Assembly (NCBI RefSeq): GCF_038024065.1
Contig: NZ_CP150667.1
Span: forward strand, 4,409,501-4,473,500
Source: Polaribacter sejongensis
Lineage (GTDB): Bacteria > Bacteroidota > Bacteroidia > Flavobacteriales > Flavobacteriaceae
DNA length: 64,000 nucleotides
Reading direction: 5' to 3'
Below are positions 55,869-64,000 of this stretch, piece after piece. The notes below the pieces were generated by a model that did not search any database, was not told where the DNA came from, and was given only the letters and a program-made list of their open reading frames with translations. Both the position numbers and the translations under genes were made by a program. Within the stretch, counting starts at the first letter, position 1. Every line of letters starts with the position of its first letter.

Positions 55869-56129
55869 ATGAGTGATAAACAAGAAAACGCTTCTGCGTA
55901 TTGGAAAGAGAATATTAAGTATTTAACAATACTACTTATAATATGGTTTGTAGTGTCCTTCGGGTGCGGAATTTTATTCCGAGAAGCCTTAGATACAATT
56001 AGACTTGGAGGTTTTAAACTAGGATTCTGGTTTGCCCAACAAGGATCTATTTATGTGTTCGTAATTCTAATTTTCGTCTACATAAGATTAATGAATAAAC
56101 TAGATAAAAAATACGGTTTCGACGAGTAA
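55869..56129 (+). CDS. DUF4212 symporter small subunit
   Basis: 86 residues with two membrane helices. The stretches YWKENIKYLTILLIIWFVVSFGCGILF and LGGFKLGFWFAQQGSIYVFVILIFVYI, ending in DKKYG, are the DUF4212 pattern. This protein is always encoded just before VC_2705-type sodium/solute symporters and is thought to be their small subunit. It lies 11 bp after the porin gene and 34 bp before the symporter gene, in one operon. Confidence 0.9.
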   Translation: MSDKQENASAYWKENIKYLTILLIIWFVVSFGCGILFREALDTIRLGGFKLGFWFAQQGSIYVFVILIFVYIRLMNKLDKKYGFDE

Positions 56130-56163
56130 TCCTAATCCTTAACTAAATATAAAATAAAAAATT

Positions 56164-57933
56164 ATGAGTGTACAAACTTGGACCTGGATATTAGTAGGGA
56201 TTTCTTTTACCCTATATTTTGGAATCGCAATTTGGGCTAGAGCAGGCTCTACAAAAGAATTTTATGTGGCTGGTGGAGGTGTTTCTCCTTTAGCAAATGG
56301 TATGGCAACCGCTGCCGATTGGATGAGTGCTGCCTCATTTATTAGTATGGCAGGTATTATTTCCTTTGCAGGGTATGATGGCTCTGTTTATCTAATGGGA
56401 TGGACTGGTGGTTATGTGTTGTTAGCATTATTATTAGCCCCCTATTTACGTAAGTTTGGGAAATTTACAGTACCCGATTTTATTGGAGACAGATATTACT
56501 CTAACACCGCAAGAACAGTGGCTGTAATTTGTGCCTTAATTGTGTCTTTTACATATGTAGCAGGACAAATGAGAGGTGTAGGAATTGTTTTTTCTCAATT
56601 TTTACAAGTTGATATTGTGTATGGAGTTTTAATTGGTATGACGGTAGTTTTGGTTTTTGCCCTTTTAGGCGGAATGAAAGGAATTACTTATACGCAAGTA
56701 GCACAATATTGTGTATTGATTTTTGCTTTTATGGTACCTGCATTTTTTATATCAGTACAAATGACCGGGAATTTAATTCCGCAAATAGGAATGGGAGGCA
56801 CTGTAGAAGACGGAACTTTTCTATTAGATAAATTAGATACTTTACATACACAATTAGGGTTTAAAGAATATACTTCTGGTTCTAAATCTACTTGGGATGT
56901 TTTTGCAATTACGTTAGCCTTAATGGCGGGAACTGCAGGATTACCACATGTTATTGTCCGTTTCTTTACAGTACCTAAAGTAAAAGATGCACGTAAATCT
57001 GCAGGGTATGCGTTGCTTTTAATCGCTATTTTATATACTACAGCGCCAGCAATTGCCGTTTTTTCTAGAACTAATTTAATTGAAACAGTAAGTGAAAAAG
57101 AATATTCAGATATTCCTGTTTGGTTTAAGAATTGGGAAGATACAGGCTTAATTTCTTGGACGGATAAAAATGGAGATGGTAAAATTCAGTATGTTGCAGG
57201 GAATGCATTAGACGGAAAAAAACCAGTGTACACAGAAGATAGAGGCACGTTTGGTGAAAGGTTAATTTCAAACGCAAATTTAGAGGCTAAAAATGAATTG
57301 TATGTAGATAGAGATATAATGGTATTGGCAAATCCGGAAATAGCACAATTACCAAACTGGGTAATTGGTTTAGTTGCAGCGGGTGGTTTAGCAGCAGCAT
57401 TATCTACAGCAGCAGGTTTATTGTTAGTGATTTCAACCTCTGTTTCTCATGATTTAATCAAAAAACAATTAAAACCAGATATTTCAGATAAAGCTGAATT
57501 AATGGCTGCAAGAATAGCAATTTTTGTAGCAATTTTAATCGCAGGGTATTTTGGTATAAATCCCCCAGGATTTGTCGCCGCGGTAGTTGCGTTAGCCTTT
57601 GGTTTGGCCGCGGCTTCTTTCTTTCCTGCGATCGTTTTAGGTATTTTTGATAAAAAAATGAATAAAGAAGGAGCTATCTCAGGGATGGTAGTTGGAATTG
57701 TGTTGATGCTTTTTTACATGATGAAATTTAAATTAGACATGTTTGGTGGAGGTACAGAAGAAGATTGGTGGTTTGGTACGTCTCCAGAAGGTTTTGGTAC
57801 CATTGCAATGTTTGTGAATGTAGTTATTTCAGTAGTGGTTTCTAGAATGACTGCAGCTCCACCACAAGACGTACAAGAAATGGTAGAAAGTATAAGAATT
57901 CCTTCAGGTGCTGGAGAAGCTTCAGGTCATTAA
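56164..57933 (+). CDS. Sodium:solute symporter (ActP-like, VC_2705 type)
   Basis: 589 residues with about 13-14 membrane helices. FYVAGGGVSPLANGMATAADWMSAASF, the sodium-binding core, and later LAGTAGLPHVIVRFFTVPKVKDARKS place it in the SSS acetate-permease (ActP) branch. A soluble insert (about residues 300-400, starting SEKEYSDIPVWFKNW) contains a DKNGDGKI calcium-binding-like loop, unusual for ActP of E. coli but known in the VC_2705 subgroup. Acetate, propionate or pyruvate are likely substrates. Third gene of the porin-DUF4212-symporter operon. Confidence 0.88.
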   Translation: MSVQTWTWILVGISFTLYFGIAIWARAGSTKEFYVAGGGVSPLANGMATAADWMSAASFISMAGIISFAGYDGSVYLMGWTGGYVLLALLLAPYLRKFGKFTVPDFIGDRYYSNTARTVAVICALIVSFTYVAGQMRGVGIVFSQFLQVDIVYGVLIGMTVVLVFALLGGMKGITYTQVAQYCVLIFAFMVPAFFISVQMTGNLIPQIGMGGTVEDGTFLLDKLDTLHTQLGFKEYTSGSKSTWDVFAITLALMAGTAGLPHVIVRFFTVPKVKDARKSAGYALLLIAILYTTAPAIAVFSRTNLIETVSEKEYSDIPVWFKNWEDTGLISWTDKNGDGKIQYVAGNALDGKKPVYTEDRGTFGERLISNANLEAKNELYVDRDIMVLANPEIAQLPNWVIGLVAAGGLAAALSTAAGLLLVISTSVSHDLIKKQLKPDISDKAELMAARIAIFVAILIAGYFGINPPGFVAAVVALAFGLAAASFFPAIVLGIFDKKMNKEGAISGMVVGIVLMLFYMMKFKLDMFGGGTEEDWWFGTSPEGFGTIAMFVNVVISVVVSRMTAAPPQDVQEMVESIRIPSGAGEASGH

Positions 57934-57981
57934 GCGCTATTATTTTAAAAATAAACAAATAAAGGTAAAATCGTTAGTTAG

Positions 57982-58017
57982 AAATCAGCATTACAACTTG
58001 TAATGCTGATTTTTTTA
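57982..58017 (+). terminator. Terminator after the symporter
   Basis: AAATCAGCATTAC/GTAATGCTGATTT stem with AACTT loop and T run. Separates the transport operon from the sensory and enzyme genes. Confidence 0.88.
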
Positions 58018-58043
58018 TTATTTTTAAGGAATAAAGTAAATCA

Positions 58044-58238
58044 ATGAAAAAAAGACACGAGCAGAAGTTAATTGTATTATCAATTGCATTGTTTTTTATT
58101 TTTAATATACCATTTGTCCTAATTTTTAATTTTGAAGGAGCGGTTTATGGTATTCCTACTTTTTATTTTTCCATATTTTCTGCTTGGTTATTATCCATTG
58201 TAATTTCATATATCGTTTTAAATCGTCATTATGAATAG
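58044..58238 (+). CDS. Small membrane protein (DUF3311-like), coupled to the sensor kinase
   Basis: 64 residues with two membrane helices. The second follows a VYGIPTFYFSIFSAWLL turn, much like DUF3311 proteins that accompany sodium/solute symporters. It overlaps the sensor kinase start by 8 bp, so the two are made in fixed ratio. This suggests it is a small subunit of the symporter-like sensor module of the kinase, as DUF4212 is for the true symporter. Confidence 0.72.
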   Translation: MKKRHEQKLIVLSIALFFIFNIPFVLIFNFEGAVYGIPTFYFSIFSAWLLSIVISYIVLNRHYE

Positions 58239-60921
58239 TTTTACTTTAATAACCATCATTATTATCTACTTAGCAGTGTTGTTTTACATTGCCTTTTTTG
58301 CTGAAAAAAAACGACAAAGCAAATGGGTAAATAATCCTTATGTGTATACTTTGTCTCTTGCAGTATATTGCTCTGCTTGGACGTATTACGGGAGCGTAGG
58401 TATTGCAGCTACTTCTGGTATTCACTTTTTGCCTATTTATTTAGGTCCTGTAATTGCTGCTCCTTTATGGATTATTGTACTTCGAAAAATTATTAGAATT
58501 TCTAAACAACATAAAATATCTTCCATTGCAGATTTTATTTCTTTACGCTACGGAAACAACCGATTTTTAGGAGCTTTGGTAACTGTTGTATGTCTTTTCG
58601 GGACATTGCCTTATATTTCTTTACAATTAAAAGCAGTTTCTGAAACCTTTGAAATCATGTCTGATGAAACAAGTTATGTTTCAACTTCTATATTTGATGA
58701 TTCTACTTTTTACGTTGCTTTGTTATTAGCCATTTTTGCTGCTTTTTTTGGTACTCAAAATACGGATGCATCAGAAAAACACAAAGGTATTGTTGCTACA
58801 GTTGCTTTTGAATCGGTTTTAAAATTGGTTTTTTTCTTTATTGCTGGTGGGTATATTACTTTTTACTTGTTTGATGGTACAACGGATATTTATGATAAAA
58901 TTTCGAAAGCAGAAAATTTTATAGAACTCACTACTTTAAGTGGATTAGAAGAAGGTTTTAGTTGGTTTTTTATGATTGCTTTATCTTTTATGTCCATCTT
59001 TTTATTACCACGTCAGTTTCAAGTTTCGGTGCTAGAAAACAATAGAGAAAAACATTTAAAGAAAGCAATTTGGTTATTTCCATTGTATTTATTGTTGTTT
59101 AATATCTTCGTTATTTTTATAGCTTGGGCTGGTAAATTAACGTTTGGTTCTATAGAAAATGCAGAGTACTATTCTTTGCTACTTCCGTTAGAAAATGGAA
59201 ATTCATTTTTAGCTACGCTTGTTTTTTTAGGTGGTTTTTCTGCAGTTATTTCTATGGTGGTAGTTTCTACGTTGGCATTGTCAACCATGGTAAGTAATAA
59301 CTTAATTATCCCTTATGGGTTTTTAGATAAATTTATAAAAAACCAACCAGAAAGAAATTCTAAATACATTAAAAATATACGACGTATTTCCATTTTTACC
59401 ATTATTATTTCTGCCTATTTCTTTTATGTATTATTTTCAAAAGAACTTTCCTTATATTCTATAGGGTTAATCTCTTTTGTAATCATTGCTCAATTAGCAC
59501 CTTCTTTTTTTATTGGCCTATTCTGGAATCGTGGCTCTTCTAAAGCGGCTATTATCGGAATTATAATAGGGGTTTTTATTGCCTCTTATTCCTTGGTCTT
59601 ACCTTTTACTTTACAAACGATTACAGGTACGGCTGATTTTATACAATATGGTTTATTTGGTATTACTGCTTTAAAACCAAACGCATTATTTGGTATCGAT
59701 TTTTTAAGTCCGCCAGCACATGCGTTTTTCTGGAGTCTAACATTTAACTTGATGAGTTATTTAGTCTTTTCATTAGTTTCTAAAGGAAATTATAGAGAAC
59801 GAAATTATGCAGAGATGTTTGTAGACAGTAAGAGTTTTACCTCACTTCAAGAGAATGCTTTTGTATGGAAAGGAGAGGCTTATGTTTCGGATATTAAAAA
59901 TGTATTGGTTCGTTTTTTAGGTGATGAACGTGCTACTCGTGCACTTAAAATATTTTTCACCAAATATAAATTACCACCAAATACGCAATTGGGAGATGCA
60001 CGGTTAATTAATTTTTCAGAAAAATTATTAACAGGAAGCATTGGTTCTGCATCCGCAAAAATATTGATTGCAAGTGTCGTAAAAGAAGAACAAATTAGTT
60101 TGGTAGAGGTGTTAAAAATTTTAGAAGAATCTAAAGAACATATTGTAAATAATAAGGTTTTACTAGAAAAGTCAAATGAATTATCTCAATTATCAATTCA
60201 ATTAAAAGACGCGAATGAAGAGTTGATCAGTAAAGACAAGCAAAAAGACGAATTTTTAGACACCGTTGCGCATGAATTGAAAACACCAATTACAGGGATT
60301 CGTGCAGCTACAGAATTGTTGATGGATGAAGAGGATGATATGCCGAAAGAAGTGAAAGCACAATTCTTAAAAAATATTTTACAGGATTCTGAAAGGTTAG
60401 GACGTTTAATTCATAATATTCTAGATTTTGAGAAACTAGAAACAGGAAGATTAAATTTAGATTTAGAATATCTAGACATTCAAAAAACAATTACCAAAGC
60501 AATTGGAAGTACTACTCAAATTGCCACAAAAAAGGGAGTGAAAATAGTGGTGAAGAATGTACATTCTTTTAAAGTGAATTATGATGAAGATAGGATTTTA
60601 CAAGTATTAACCAATTTAATCTCTAATTCCATTAAGTTTTGTCAACCAGAAACCGGTAAAATTGAAATAGATTATAAATTAGGAAATGCTGTTGTAGAAA
60701 TCTCTGTATCTGATAATGGTAAAGGAATTCCAGAGGAAGACCATGAGTTTATTTTTGATAAATTTTATCAATCTAAACATCAAAATACTAGAAAACCACA
60801 AGGTAGCGGATTGGGGTTGGCAATTACCAAGCAAATTGTTGATAAACATAATGGTAAAATTTGGGCAAAAAAAGGTGTTAAAAACGGAGCAATATTTGTT
60901 TTTACCATCCCTTTTAAGTAA
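58231..60921 (+). CDS. Symporter-STAC-histidine kinase hybrid (CrbS-like)
   Basis: 896 residues. Residues 1-about 515 form a sodium:solute symporter-like module of about 12 helices. A STAC domain follows (about 540-640; RFLGDERATRALKIFF, LLTGSIGSASAKILIASVV, EEQISLVEVLKILEE), then a coiled coil, the HisKA helix with H681 in TVAHELKTP, and the ATPase domain with N-box at 795-799 and SDNGKGI around 827-833. This is the architecture of CrbS/CbrA, which controls acetate (acs) genes in Vibrio and Pseudomonas. There is no PAS domain between STAC and kinase. Its start overlaps the small membrane protein gene. Confidence 0.9.
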   Translation: MNSFTLITIIIIYLAVLFYIAFFAEKKRQSKWVNNPYVYTLSLAVYCSAWTYYGSVGIAATSGIHFLPIYLGPVIAAPLWIIVLRKIIRISKQHKISSIADFISLRYGNNRFLGALVTVVCLFGTLPYISLQLKAVSETFEIMSDETSYVSTSIFDDSTFYVALLLAIFAAFFGTQNTDASEKHKGIVATVAFESVLKLVFFFIAGGYITFYLFDGTTDIYDKISKAENFIELTTLSGLEEGFSWFFMIALSFMSIFLLPRQFQVSVLENNREKHLKKAIWLFPLYLLLFNIFVIFIAWAGKLTFGSIENAEYYSLLLPLENGNSFLATLVFLGGFSAVISMVVVSTLALSTMVSNNLIIPYGFLDKFIKNQPERNSKYIKNIRRISIFTIIISAYFFYVLFSKELSLYSIGLISFVIIAQLAPSFFIGLFWNRGSSKAAIIGIIIGVFIASYSLVLPFTLQTITGTADFIQYGLFGITALKPNALFGIDFLSPPAHAFFWSLTFNLMSYLVFSLVSKGNYRERNYAEMFVDSKSFTSLQENAFVWKGEAYVSDIKNVLVRFLGDERATRALKIFFTKYKLPPNTQLGDARLINFSEKLLTGSIGSASAKILIASVVKEEQISLVEVLKILEESKEHIVNNKVLLEKSNELSQLSIQLKDANEELISKDKQKDEFLDTVAHELKTPITGIRAATELLMDEEDDMPKEVKAQFLKNILQDSERLGRLIHNILDFEKLETGRLNLDLEYLDIQKTITKAIGSTTQIATKKGVKIVVKNVHSFKVNYDEDRILQVLTNLISNSIKFCQPETGKIEIDYKLGNAVVEISVSDNGKGIPEEDHEFIFDKFYQSKHQNTRKPQGSGLGLAITKQIVDKHNGKIWAKKGVKNGAIFVFTIPFK

Positions 60922-60937
60922 ATTGTTCACGTAAAGT

Positions 60938-61303
60938 ATGAAGAAGAAAATTTTAATTGTTGATGACGAGCCAAATATTGTAATGTCATTAGAATACGCT
61001 TTTAAAAAACAAGATTTTGAAGTGTATATTGCAAGAGATGGAAGTGAAGCTTTAGAGATATTAAAACATCAAACGCCTAACATTGTTTTGTTAGATATTA
61101 TGATGCCAAACGTAGATGGATATCAAACTTTACAACATATAAAAAATACGGTTAGTTTAAAAGATACTAAAGTGGTCTTTTTAACGGCAAAAAATAAAGC
61201 TTCAGACGTTGAAAAAGGTTTAAAACTTGGAGCAGATAAGTATTTAACAAAACCTTTTTCAGTAAAAAAACTAGTTTCAGAAATATTGGAACTTTTACAT
61301 TAA
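60938..61303 (+). CDS. Stand-alone response regulator receiver
   Basis: 121 residues, a single receiver domain: D9/D10, phosphorylation site D53 in IVLLDIMMP, T83 in FLTA, and K105 in LTKPF. It has no output domain; the CheY-like protein ends 16 residues after K105. It lies 16 bp after the sensor kinase, so it is its natural partner, but signalling must pass by protein contact or a further phosphotransfer. In other bacteria the partner CrbR carries a LuxR-type output. The single-domain form is the odd point here. Confidence 0.9.
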   Translation: MKKKILIVDDEPNIVMSLEYAFKKQDFEVYIARDGSEALEILKHQTPNIVLLDIMMPNVDGYQTLQHIKNTVSLKDTKVVFLTAKNKASDVEKGLKLGADKYLTKPFSVKKLVSEILELLH

Positions 61304-61374
61304 AGAGAGTCTTTAACGCTATTAAATATTGATTTTGTGTGCAAACAAACAATGTTTAATTAAAATTTAAAGAC

Positions 61375-61599
61375 ATGAAATTTCAACTAAATCCGCTTGC
61401 ATCAGATATTTTTATCAGTATCTATGCAGTAAGTACATTGTATTTTAGGTTTAAGTTTGAAGATAACGGAAACATAGATCCTATACTTTCGGTAGTTTTA
61501 GGACTTTCTTTTGTGACCATTATTTGGGCGCTTATTAAACTTAAAATATTAAAACCTAATTGGTTTGGCTTGCTTAATTCTAAAAAAGCGAGATCATGA
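61375..61599 (+). CDS. Small membrane protein overlapping the acyl-CoA synthetase gene
   Basis: 74 residues, two membrane helices (about 10-26 and 36-60), with a basic end. No family recognised with confidence. Its stop overlaps the start of the acyl-CoA synthetase by 4 bp (ATGA), so it is translationally coupled to it. It may anchor the enzyme at the membrane near the symporter; that is inference. Confidence 0.65.
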   Translation: MKFQLNPLASDIFISIYAVSTLYFRFKFEDNGNIDPILSVVLGLSFVTIIWALIKLKILKPNWFGLLNSKKARS

Positions 61600-63491
61600 A
61601 ATACCGAAAATTTTATCAAAAAAGTATTCTTCATCCAGAAGATTTCTGGGGCAAACAAGCAGATAAATTAGATTGGTATAAAACACCGACTACTATTTTA
61701 TCAAAAGACAAACAGAACTATTATCAATGGTTTGAAGATGGAGAACTTAATTTAAGTTACTTGTGTATTGATAAACATATTAAAGATGGTTTTGGAGATC
61801 AAAACGCCATTATTTATGACTCACCAGTAACCAATACAAAACTGCATATTACCTTTCATCAATTGCATCACGAAGTATCTAAACTTGCAGGTGGGTTACA
61901 ACAATTAGGATTAAAAAAAGGAGATACTTGTATTATTTATATGCCTATGATTCCGCAGGCAATCTATGCAATGTTGGCATGTGTTAGAATTGGCGTTATT
62001 CATTCGGTTGTATTTGGAGGTTTTGCTCCGCATGAGTTGGCTATCAGAATAGATGATTGTAAGCCAAAAGCAATTATTACTGCTTCTAGTGGAGTAGAAA
62101 TAGAGAAGATAATTCCGTATAAACCTTATGTAGATGCCGCTATTGAGAAATCAGTAAATAAGCCAGAAAAAGTAATTGTTTTCGATAGAAAATTAGGGGT
62201 AGAAGTATCAGTGAAAAGTTACGATGTAGATTATACGGATTTAGTTGAAAAGTCTGCTTCCATAGAACCTATTTCAGTAGCGTCTATACATCCTTCATAT
62301 ATTTTATATACATCAGGAACCACAGGAACTCCAAAAGGAATTATTAGAGATACTGGAGGTTATGCAACTGCTTTAAAATTTTCTATGAAATATATTTATG
62401 GAGTAGATAAAGGAGATGTTTTTTGGGCTGCAAGTGATGTTGGTTGGGTGGTAGGACACAGTTATATTGTATATGCCCCATTATTAAACCGAAACACAAC
62501 GGTGCTTTTTGAAGGAAAACCAATTAGAACGCCAGATGCATCTACTTTTTGGCGCGTAATTAGTGAGCATAAAGTAAAAGTGATGTTTACGGCTCCAACG
62601 GCTATTAGAGCAATCAAAAAAGAAGATCCTAATGGAAGGATGATTAAAAAATACGATTTATCGAGTTTGAAATATCAGTTTTTAGCAGGAGAACGTTGTG
62701 ATGTAGCTACCTTAACTTGGACAAAAGAACATTTAAAAGTTCCGGTTATAGATCATTGGTGGCAAACCGAAAGTGGTTGGCCAATGGTAGCGAATATGGT
62801 TGGTGTAGCATTGCAAGAAGTAAAACCAGGATCTGCAAGTTTTCCTGTTTGTGGGTATGATATTCAGATATTAAATGAAGAAGGAGAAGAAGTCGCTTCT
62901 AGTTTAGAAGGATTTGTTGCAGTAAAACTGCCTTTGCCTCCAGGCACTTTAATGAATCTTTGGGGCAATCCAGAACGCTTTCAAATGGGATACTTACATC
63001 GATTTCCTGGATATTATTTTTCAGGAGATGGCGGCTACAAAGACGAAGATGGATATGTTTTTATTACCGGAAGAGTAGATGATATTATAAACGTTGCCGG
63101 ACACCGATTGTCTACCGCAGAAATGGAAGAAGTTTTAGCATCTCATAAAGCGGTTGCAGAATGTGCTGTTTTTGGCGTGCATTGTGAAATTAAAGGACAA
63201 AAACCTTTGGGATTAGTCGTTTTAAAAAAGGGAGATGGATATAATCAAATACAAATTCAAAAGGAAATTATACAAGATGTGCGTCATGGAATTGGTGCTG
63301 TTGCGTCTTTTAGAGATGTATTAATTATAAATAGATTGCCAAAAACGAGAAGTGGGAAAATTCTTCGTAAATTGTTACGCAATATTGCGGATGACTTGCA
63401 GTATAATATTCCGTCTACAATTGATGATATCTCGATTATAGCCGAAATAAAAAGCGTTTATCAGAAAAATCACATAGGAATTTATAAATAA
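61596..63491 (+). CDS. Propionyl-CoA synthetase-like acyl-CoA synthetase
   Basis: 631 residues, AMP-forming Acs family. The P-loop YTSGTTGTPKG, the A5 motif IDHWWQTESGW, the hinge and the catalytic lysine region LPKTRSGKILRKLLR are present. IRDTGGYATALKFSM is typical of propionyl-CoA synthetase (PrpE) rather than acetyl-CoA synthetase. A second Acs-type gene follows directly, so the pair probably covers propionate and acetate. It shares 4 bp with the small membrane protein gene. Lysine acylation of the active-site lysine is the usual control in the family. Confidence 0.88.
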   Translation: MKYRKFYQKSILHPEDFWGKQADKLDWYKTPTTILSKDKQNYYQWFEDGELNLSYLCIDKHIKDGFGDQNAIIYDSPVTNTKLHITFHQLHHEVSKLAGGLQQLGLKKGDTCIIYMPMIPQAIYAMLACVRIGVIHSVVFGGFAPHELAIRIDDCKPKAIITASSGVEIEKIIPYKPYVDAAIEKSVNKPEKVIVFDRKLGVEVSVKSYDVDYTDLVEKSASIEPISVASIHPSYILYTSGTTGTPKGIIRDTGGYATALKFSMKYIYGVDKGDVFWAASDVGWVVGHSYIVYAPLLNRNTTVLFEGKPIRTPDASTFWRVISEHKVKVMFTAPTAIRAIKKEDPNGRMIKKYDLSSLKYQFLAGERCDVATLTWTKEHLKVPVIDHWWQTESGWPMVANMVGVALQEVKPGSASFPVCGYDIQILNEEGEEVASSLEGFVAVKLPLPPGTLMNLWGNPERFQMGYLHRFPGYYFSGDGGYKDEDGYVFITGRVDDIINVAGHRLSTAEMEEVLASHKAVAECAVFGVHCEIKGQKPLGLVVLKKGDGYNQIQIQKEIIQDVRHGIGAVASFRDVLIINRLPKTRSGKILRKLLRNIADDLQYNIPSTIDDISIIAEIKSVYQKNHIGIYK

Positions 63492-63527
63492 TTAAATAAA
63501 CAAAATATAAAACTAACTTGTTAAATT

Positions 63528-63548
63528 GGCATTCGTAATAAAAATGCC
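63528..63548 (+). terminator. Weak hairpin between the two synthetase genes
   Basis: GGCATT/AATGCC, 9-base loop, no T run. More likely an attenuating or mRNA-stabilising hairpin than a full terminator. Confidence 0.3.
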
Positions 63549-63572
63549 TTAAAAAATAAAACCAATATAAGT

Positions 63573-64000
63573 ATGAGTAATTACCACATAAAACATTTAG
63601 AAGAATATTTTAAAGTCTATAGAAAATCTATAAGAGAACCAGAAGTTTTTTGGGAAGAAATAGCAGAAGAGCATTTTTTATGGAGAAAAAAATGGGACAA
63701 TGTGTTAGATTGGGACTTTTCTAAACCAGAGATTAAATGGTTTGAAGGAGCAAAATTAAACATCACAGAAAATTGTGTTGATAGGCATCTGTCTACAAAA
63801 GCAGACAAAACTGCAATTTTATTTGAACCTAATGATCCGAATGAACCTGCAGAACATATTACCTATAAACAATTATCAGAAAGAGTCAATCAATTTGCCA
63901 ATGTTTTAAAAGAGCATGGAATTAAAAAAGGAGATAGGGTTTGTATTTATGTTCCTATGATTCCGGAATTAGCAATTTCTTTGTTAGCGTGTGCAAGAAT
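63573..64000 (+). CDS. acs: Acetyl-CoA synthetase, N-terminal part
   Basis: The first 142 codons of an Acs-type enzyme, cut by the window end. It starts MSNYHIKHLEEYFKVYRKSI, with VLDWDFSKPEIKWFEGAKLNI and the NCVDRHL stretch of acetyl-CoA synthetases, then the ITYKQLSERVNQFANVL region. The start codon is 82 bp after the preceding synthetase. Together with aldehyde dehydrogenase, porin, symporter and sensor kinase it completes acetate activation. The catalytic motifs lie outside the window. Confidence 0.88.
   Translation, partial: MSNYHIKHLEEYFKVYRKSIREPEVFWEEIAEEHFLWRKKWDNVLDWDFSKPEIKWFEGAKLNITENCVDRHLSTKADKTAILFEPNDPNEPAEHITYKQLSERVNQFANVLKEHGIKKGDRVCIYVPMIPELAISLLACAR

Overview
The window is AT-rich chromosomal DNA from a member of the Bacteroidota, almost certainly a marine Flavobacteriaceae (Polaribacter- or Tenacibaculum-like; genus is inference). 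Grounds: gldF and gldG gliding-motility genes, a TonB receptor paired with a DUF4249 lipoprotein, monomeric isocitrate dehydrogenase, FabV, several Bacteroidota-only protein families, promoters of the TTG-N20-TAnnTTTG type, starts without clear Shine-Dalgarno sequences, and interspersed repeats typical of flavobacterial intergenic DNA. No rRNA, tRNA, CRISPR array, prophage or complete insertion sequence was found.

Layout. 1-3.9 kb: the tail of a Nudix hydrolase and three uncharacterised genes. 4.4-8.7 kb: lipoate ligase, then a redox-flavoured cluster (DoxX, OsmC, FMN reductase, a cysteine-less glutaredoxin-like protein, MarR, pirin) interrupted by two different heptanucleotide arrays, one ending at the marR start codon. 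8.7-17.4 kb: a dienoyl-CoA reductase-like enzyme, a lone LpxD, EttA, and a TPR histidine kinase/LuxR regulator pair preceded by a decayed lipoprotein gene. 17.5-27.8 kb (mostly minus strand): a repeat-rich basic secreted protein, murQ in an overlapping operon with two flavobacterial genes, TonB receptor/DUF4249, icd with an 18-bp perfect palindrome in its leader, and a 730-bp gap with twin palindromes. 27.8-41.7 kb: rplS, trmD, transporters, gldFG, SAM hydroxide adenosyltransferase, phoH, purC and fabV.

41.7-49.1 kb is an accessory stretch of loosely spaced, mostly orphan genes: DUF2971, an EreA/ChaN-like lipoprotein, two secreted unknowns, an APH-fold kinase, a SUKH-TPR protein and a LURP-one-like protein. 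Near-identical leaders and 3' flanks suggest modular acquisition.

49.2-54 kb: TerC, TauE, and an AraC regulator divergent from aldehyde dehydrogenase/DUF779.

54.1-64 kb is a coherent short-chain fatty-acid module: an InsA-like zinc-ribbon/HTH protein without a transposase domain, porin, DUF4212 plus acetate-type sodium symporter, a DUF3311-like small protein overlapping a symporter-STAC-histidine kinase hybrid, an output-less receiver protein, a small membrane protein overlapping a propionyl-CoA synthetase, and the start of acetyl-CoA synthetase. It couples uptake, sensing and CoA activation of acetate/propionate. Its unusual points are the transposon-derived putative regulator and the lack of any DNA-binding response regulator.
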